A stretch of DNA of 64,000 nucleotides. It comes from Leishmania infantum JPCM5 (lineage: Eukaryota; Euglenozoa; Kinetoplastea; Trypanosomatida; Trypanosomatidae). The stretch lies in assembly GCF_000002875.2 (NCBI RefSeq), contig NC_009413.2, positions 1,121,823 to 1,185,822 on the forward strand. Reading direction: 5' to 3'. Shown piece after piece: positions 59,051 through 64,000 of this stretch. A model generated the notes under the pieces. It was not told the DNA's origin and did not search any database. It was given only the letters and a program-made list of their open reading frames with translations. The stretch's first letter is position 1. Each line of letters opens with the position of its first letter. A program made the position numbers and the translations under genes.

Positions 59051-60025
59051 CAGTGTGAGATTTCGTCTTATCACGGGTCTTGTGTTCGCGTTTACTTTTT
59101 GTTTGTTGTCGTTTGTTCTCGCTTTGCGCCCTTCGATGAAATTGTCGCATGTACAGCCAGCGCGTCTCGAACTCTCCTTGCGCTTCGGTTCCTCATACAG
59201 TTCCTTTTATGTGCATCTTTTTTGATCCTCTCGAGAGGTGTGACGTTGATGGGGCAATTCCTGGCATGCCGTTCTTCATTCCTCTGCAGTCTACAATCCG
59301 AGGACATGATTCCGCCCTTCCTTCAAGCGCACATCTACGCGCACACGCATGCGCGCAAACGGTGGCGTGTACTCGCAGCGAGAGAGGGAGACGTGCACAG
59401 AGACACACTGGTACGCACGACCTCGTCTGCTTCTTCGGATGTGTTGTGGGTGGCGAGGTGTGCATGCCAGCACTGGTGCCTGCGTATGCCGGCTGCCTTC
59501 TCCCCCCTGATCGGGCGCGCTCTTTGTGCCCAATCGTCCAGCGGACACACTCGTCGAATGTGTTTCTGAAACGGACTGCGATGGCGCCTCCGTAGCCGTC
59601 TTACTACCGGCAACGGCCTCTCTTGATCGCACCCCATTGTCTCTGTGCGTTTTAACCTTCAAATGCGCACAGAGAGACGCCACCTGTAGCGCTCGATCGC
59701 TCGCCAGGAACGACTGCACAAACTCTGAACCTCTCCCTTGCCACTGAATGCTCTCGGCGCACTATCCATGCCCACTTGTCCTGCTGCAGAACATGCACGC
59801 AAACTCACAACAAACTGCAAGCATGCCAAAAAAAAAACTCTGTAAAAGCCCACCGTCTCTGTGAGTCACTGTACCGTTGCCGCACTGTTCTCCCTTTCCA
59901 CCGTCGCTAGTCGGCTTTGAGTGCAGTGAGTCGCCGCTGCCCGCACCATCGGCACGGGGAACCTTTACGAGTTGCCCGGGCCACGCTTTACTAGAGTGCT
60001 TGTGCTGACTAGAGAAAAAAAGCCA
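59051..60025 (+). other. Intergenic region
   Basis: No gene seen. T-rich 3'UTR start (59090-59130), CA-rich sequence near 59330-59370 and a run of ten A at 59830-59839. Confidence 0.6.
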
Positions 60026-60640
60026 ATGAAGCCACATGGACTCGCTGTGGTGCCATCCATTGTGCAACCCTCGCCGTTCCTCACTCGCGCCATCTGCGCC
60101 CTTTACTGGAAAGACACTTTTCTCGGCAGCTGCGTGGCCATCGCCCCGTCCATTGTGATGACTGCGGGTCATCACTACAACGCCGTCCGCGACGATGTCG
60201 GCGACTTCAGCGTTTTGACACGGCCCGGGCACTGGACGGCGGTCGAGTACGCGTCAAAGGATAGCACATATGACGTTGTGGTGTTCTGGCTCTGCGAGGA
60301 AGTGACGACGCACACCTCGCTGCGAGGGTATCTGCCCGCGGTGGGGGCACAGGTGGCGACTGTATGGTTGTCCCCTAAGCCACCACACGACGCGATTGTG
60401 TCGCCAGGCGTCGTGATGGAGAGCGAGGCAGAGAAGTGCGTGGCGCGCGGCACTGTGAGCATGACCGGATCGAGCGGCGCACCTGTGGTGGACGTCTTTG
60501 GTGAGCACATTGTCGGTCTCCATCTCACGTCCAACACGCGTGACGGCTCACGTGTGTCTGGGTTCATACCGTCACGCAAGCTGGTCTCTCTTTTCGCCGA
60601 GATGTGGGTCGAGCACGCCCGTGTCTTGTCGTCCGCATAG
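60026..60640 (+). CDS. Trypsin-fold serine protease-like protein
   Basis: 204 aa from the ATG at 60026 (MKPHGLAVVPSIVQ); a TTG 18 codons upstream opens the frame. The chymotrypsin-like two-barrel pattern is visible: LGSCVAIAPSIVMTAGHHYN (His in TAGH), DSTYDVVVFWL (Asp), and GTVSMTGSSGAPVVDVFGEHIVGLHL (Ser in GSSGAPV). All three catalytic residues appear present, spaced as in short S1-type peptidases and HtrA/3C-like folds. No signal peptide or PDZ domain is present, so it would be cytosolic. Trypanosomatids have very few S1-like enzymes, so this is unusual. Activity is unproven. Confidence 0.78.
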   Translation: MKPHGLAVVPSIVQPSPFLTRAICALYWKDTFLGSCVAIAPSIVMTAGHHYNAVRDDVGDFSVLTRPGHWTAVEYASKDSTYDVVVFWLCEEVTTHTSLRGYLPAVGAQVATVWLSPKPPHDAIVSPGVVMESEAEKCVARGTVSMTGSSGAPVVDVFGEHIVGLHLTSNTRDGSRVSGFIPSRKLVSLFAEMWVEHARVLSSA

Positions 60641-61250
60641 GTACCGGCAGCTCCGACCCCCCGTTGGATGCCGCGCGACCTCTTTTTTTTTCAGCTTCTT
60701 CACCGTGATGCTGGGAGGCTGCTCCGAGAGCTTGTGCTGCGTCTTTGCAGCTCCACTGTGGAATATGCGCGTCTGCGTGTGTACATGTGCGCGCTTTGTT
60801 CTCGGCGCTCCTGCGCCCTTCGCGCCATTTGTGAACACGGAAGAAAGCAGCTCGCGAGACTACGCATGGCCGTTTCGTGGTACGCACTCGCACCGGCAGC
60901 AGCATCCTTTCTGATTGAAGCTTTTCGCCGTCAAAACAAGCACGAGGACGAACATATCCGCGTCTTCTGTGATTGCCCCTTCCCCCCCCCTCCACCGCCA
61001 CCACCCTCCTTTCCCCATTCGCACATGATCTCTGCTGTTCCGCTTTTCGTTCATATCCTGGCACTCTGCCGGCCACGGCAACTCGGCGACCATCGTCACA
61101 ACCAGCTCTCACGCTGGCTTGAACACGCCCTCTCTCTCTGCTCCCTACTTGTTCCACACAACTCCTTCAGCAGCGGATCTGGCAGCAGTACACAATTTGT
61201 GTCTTTTTGCGTGTCCTAGCGCCACAGCGTGATTGTTCGCGGTGAGGTGC
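60641..61250 (+). other. Intergenic region
   Basis: No gene seen. T run near 60682-60691, C run near 60985-61010, and pyrimidine-rich sequence near 61125-61150 before the carrier gene. Confidence 0.6.
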
Positions 61251-62126
61251 ATGTCCGACAGCACCTCACCCACTACCTCTGCGGCCCAGCATGGGACGCT
61301 TCAATTCTCATTGGAGGAGCTGGCAGCAGGCGGCATTGCCGGCTTCGCGGAGCACTTCGTGATGTTTCCCTGCGACACCATTAAGACGCGCATGCAGGGC
61401 GGGGGTGCGCTAAGTATCGGCCACGTCGTGAGACACTTGTGGAACCACGAGCGGCTAACACACCTCTATCGCGGATGCGTGCCGGTGCTCGTGTCAGCGA
61501 TTCCAGCGCATGGTGCGTACTTCGGCGTGTACGAGGCCCTCAAGCGCCTCTTTGGCGACGACACCAACATGGGCATCGCCGCTGCGGCTTCGTTTTCCAC
61601 GGCTGCCCACGACACGGTGTCCACGCCGTTCGACGTGATTAAGCAACGTATGCAAATGGACAAGCAGCGCTGCTTTAGTAGCTCTGTAGATTGTGCCCGG
61701 CGAATTGTGCGAACCGAAGGCGTCGGGGCCCTTTTCGCTTCTTTGCCAACGACGGTGATAATGAATATTCCCCACTTTTCGGCCTACTGGCTCGCCTACG
61801 AGGGTTTCCTCGCGTCTCGTGGGCATGGCAACGTGCGCAACCGCCATGACGAGATGACGGTGGACTACATGGCCGCTGGCTTTGTTGCAGGCACGTGCGC
61901 GGCGGTTGTCTCATTTCCCTTTGACACGGTCAAAACACATCTTCAGCTCGGCCACGGGATGGGCTTCCGCCACACACTGAGCGAGCTGATCCAGCTACGG
62001 GGAATGCGCGGCGTCTACTCGGGCGTTGTGCCGCGCATCCTCTACACGGCTCCCTCTGGCGCCATCATGATGGTGACGTACGAAACCGTGAAGAGCGCGC
62101 TTGCATCCGACAAGAGTCTCTTGTGA
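61251..62126 (+). CDS. MIT1: Mitoferrin-like mitochondrial iron carrier
   Basis: 291 aa from the ATG at 61251 (MSDSTSPTTS); a TTG six codons upstream opens the frame. It is a three-repeat mitochondrial carrier with signatures PCDTIKTRMQ, PFDVIKQRMQ and PFDTVKTHLQ, each starting a pair of transmembrane helices. Mitoferrin-type contact sites are suggested by SAIPAHGAYFGVYEALK (compare GPAHAxYFxxYE) and MNIPHFSAYWLAYE (compare MNxPFxxxHFxxYE). This agrees with the LMIT1/MRS3/4 group that imports iron across the inner membrane for Fe-S cluster and haem-related use. In Leishmania the mitoferrin homologue is needed for virulence. A different carrier specificity cannot be fully excluded. Confidence 0.82.
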   Translation: MSDSTSPTTSAAQHGTLQFSLEELAAGGIAGFAEHFVMFPCDTIKTRMQGGGALSIGHVVRHLWNHERLTHLYRGCVPVLVSAIPAHGAYFGVYEALKRLFGDDTNMGIAAAASFSTAAHDTVSTPFDVIKQRMQMDKQRCFSSSVDCARRIVRTEGVGALFASLPTTVIMNIPHFSAYWLAYEGFLASRGHGNVRNRHDEMTVDYMAAGFVAGTCAAVVSFPFDTVKTHLQLGHGMGFRHTLSELIQLRGMRGVYSGVVPRILYTAPSGAIMMVTYETVKSALASDKSLL

Positions 62127-64000
62127 GGTACGTGTGTGGGAGTGTGAGAAGGCAGAGGCAGCGGACGCAAAGTGCTTGCGGGGGAGTGGAGAGTCAGCCC
62201 CCTATCTCACCTGCTACGCATGCCACGCGACACCAAGAGAAGGCGTCGAGCAGCTTTACTGGAAGTGAAGAATTCTCCTTCAGCAGCGTCCACGGGGGTC
62301 ATGGCTCGCGGAGCGCTTTCAGCCTACAACCTTGCGTCTCGCCGAATAATCTTCATCAAAGGCTTCCATTCGCTTTTAGCCTTCCTCGTTGGGCCGTAGC
62401 ATGCTCCAGGAACACACACACTCACAAGCAGACGACGACGTATGCTACTAACATTTCATTGTCTTTACCAACCTGTCCCTCCACCCGAGGCAACTCGATA
62501 AACACACGTGCACCACACAACCACAGTTCGCCTACCTCTGTTGCACTACGCCCACATCCCGGTTCGTCTAGGACGAGCCACACCGCCCATGAATCGGGCC
62601 GCGCGCCCAGCCGGCTCTGCATGTCCTCTTGCGTCCCCCTTTCCTCCTTCGGCTACGCGCTGCGCGGTCGGCGCCCGGCGGAGGCGGTGGTGTCTGACGT
62701 GCGGGGTAGCAGGGAGTGGTCTAGGTGCATGCCGGATGTACTCAAGGGGAACGCTGGCCAGCCGCATCTCGGGGCCCGCTGCGCTCCCGTGCCCCGCCTG
62801 CATGCCGTGCTGCTCCCTCAGCCGCTTCAAGCCGCTGCATTCGATAGCATGGCGTGGCGACTCTCCGCATCGCAGCCTGGGAGGGGGGGGCTCCATGGTG
62901 TGGCTCAGGGTCTTCCCGTCATGCCTCCGGCGCCTGTAGCTCATCCGCCCAGCCGGCCGGGGGTAGGGGGTGCCGCCTGCTTGCGCAGCACATGCGCTTG
63001 GGCGTTGTTTGGTTTGCATCTCTTCGCGCCTCTTCGATCCATCACTCCTGCTCTGCTGACCTCTGCATGCCTTGCCTGGGTGTGATCCACCATGCTAGCT
63101 GTGCACACAGCCCTCGCACCTCTGGACACTGCGGCCTGCTTCACGGGGACGCTGCTGTCCGTCGGGGGTTTCCTGTTCTCCATCTTCCATTTCCGTCGAT
63201 GCCGCAGGGAGGGGGCCGTGTGTGGACGGCCTGCCCGCATGCGCCGCGGCAGGTGGGGCACTGCCACGAGTCTGTGGCAGCAAGGGGAGGGGGGGCCCCC
63301 ACCCCCTCCTGCGCCCGCACGCCCTTCACAGGCGTGGGTGGGCCCAGGCGGAGGGGCGCCGCGGATGCACGCGTGCCTGCGCACCAAGAGCGCATAGCGC
63401 GTCCTCCTGACTGAGCACAGGGGGAGGGAAGCGGCGGGCGCTCGCCGGGGAAAGCCCAGGCAGCGCGCGTGGCATGTGCGCAACAGCAACATTGCGTGCG
63501 CAATCGCTGCCTGAACCGAGGTGTGCCTCGAACGATCCGCAAACCCCGCGTAGCATACCGCGCGCAACGCCGGGCCGGATGCCCTCACGGCACAGCGCAG
63601 GCGGGAGAGTCGAGGCTCTGGCGGCGGTTTGGGCAGCACAGCGCTGGCGCGCTAGAAGGCGGCACGCCCTCGGCACTCCATGCTGCCGCCGCCACCCACC
63701 CGCCGCTGCAGCAATCAAAAGCACGGTCAGGGGCGCGTGCGCGGCTGCGCGAGCATCGCCTCCTATCGTCCCGTAAGCGCAGCTTCGGGCAATGCCGCGC
63801 TGGCGTCTGAGACCGGTGGCCAAGGCCGTGATCCGTGCGTTTTTTTTTTTCGGATATTGTTGTGCTGTCGGTGAGGCTATCGTGTTCACGTTGTCGTGGC
63901 GCGCGTACTACTATTAAGCGCAGAGGTTCGGAAGCGTAAGATGGGCTGTACCAACCATTAGCTCCATCACGACCCGAATTATTTGGAGGATACGAATCTA
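62127..64000 (+). other. Region downstream of carrier gene: spacer, inverted repeat B, window end
   Basis: No gene seen for 1.9 kb. Spacer to 62466, inverted repeat B (62467-63829), then a T run (63841-63850) and about 150 bp of lower-GC sequence to the window end. Confidence 0.65.
62467..63829 (-). repeat. Long inverted repeat, copy B (1,363 bp)
   Basis: Reverse complement of 50155-51517, same length, no indels. Together with copy A it encloses 10,949 bp carrying START, actin-like, small ORF, IFT56, protease and mitoferrin genes. A T run follows 11 bases after its end; no target-site duplication is seen. Confidence 0.95.

Noticed and set aside
1..64000. CRISPR arrays, bacterial operons, riboswitches
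   Set aside because: The window is eukaryotic; no regularly spaced direct repeats or bacterial signals were seen.

Overview
The window reads as a nuclear chromosome segment of a trypanosomatid of the Leishmania group. All 21 confident or probable protein genes, one more doubtful small ORF and one decayed gene lie on the + strand. They are separated by pyrimidine-rich, CA/GT-rich spacers ending in AG just before an ATG, the usual pattern of polycistronic transcription with spliced-leader trans-splicing. No bacterial-type promoters, ribosome-binding sites or operons are visible. Most maximal open frames begin at TTG or GTG far upstream, so starts were moved to the first ATG after the predicted splice acceptor.

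Region 1-12.7 kb: the 3' end of an FG-repeat nucleoporin, a doublecortin-domain protein, a canonical poly(A) polymerase split by an 849-nt cis-spliced intron, a coiled-coil protein and a small Cys-rich membrane protein. Region 12.7-23 kb: a gene-poor stretch with dispersed repeats, a membrane-anchored SAM-domain protein with degenerate helical repeats, and an armadillo-type protein. Region 23-34 kb: condensin subunit CAP-G, an RTEL1-type Fe-S helicase and a NEK-family kinase. Region 34-50 kb: a decayed pseudogene, a FYVE-like/coiled-coil/cyclic-nucleotide phosphodiesterase, a low-complexity Pro/Met-rich protein, a probable organellar helical-repeat protein, a parallel beta-helix protein and a Wee1-like kinase, ending in a short assembly gap. 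Region 50-64 kb: a START-domain protein, a divergent actin-like protein, a possible 75-aa protein, IFT56, a trypsin-fold protease and a mitoferrin-like carrier, all enclosed by two 1,363-bp inverted repeats.

The genes do not form one pathway, as expected for kinetoplastid gene clusters. Themes are genome maintenance and the cell cycle (CAP-G, RTEL1, Wee1-like, NEK), the flagellum and cytoskeleton (IFT56, DCX, possible RSP14-like ARM protein, actin-like), RNA and nuclear transport (PAP, nucleoporin), and signalling, lipid and metal handling (PDE, START, mitoferrin).

The most notable structures are the long, apparently identical inverted repeats around a 10.9-kb, six-gene block, an arrangement linked in Leishmania to linear amplicon formation; the PAP cis-intron with a C/G-run array inside it; and two near-identical SIDER-like repeats 18.5 kb apart.
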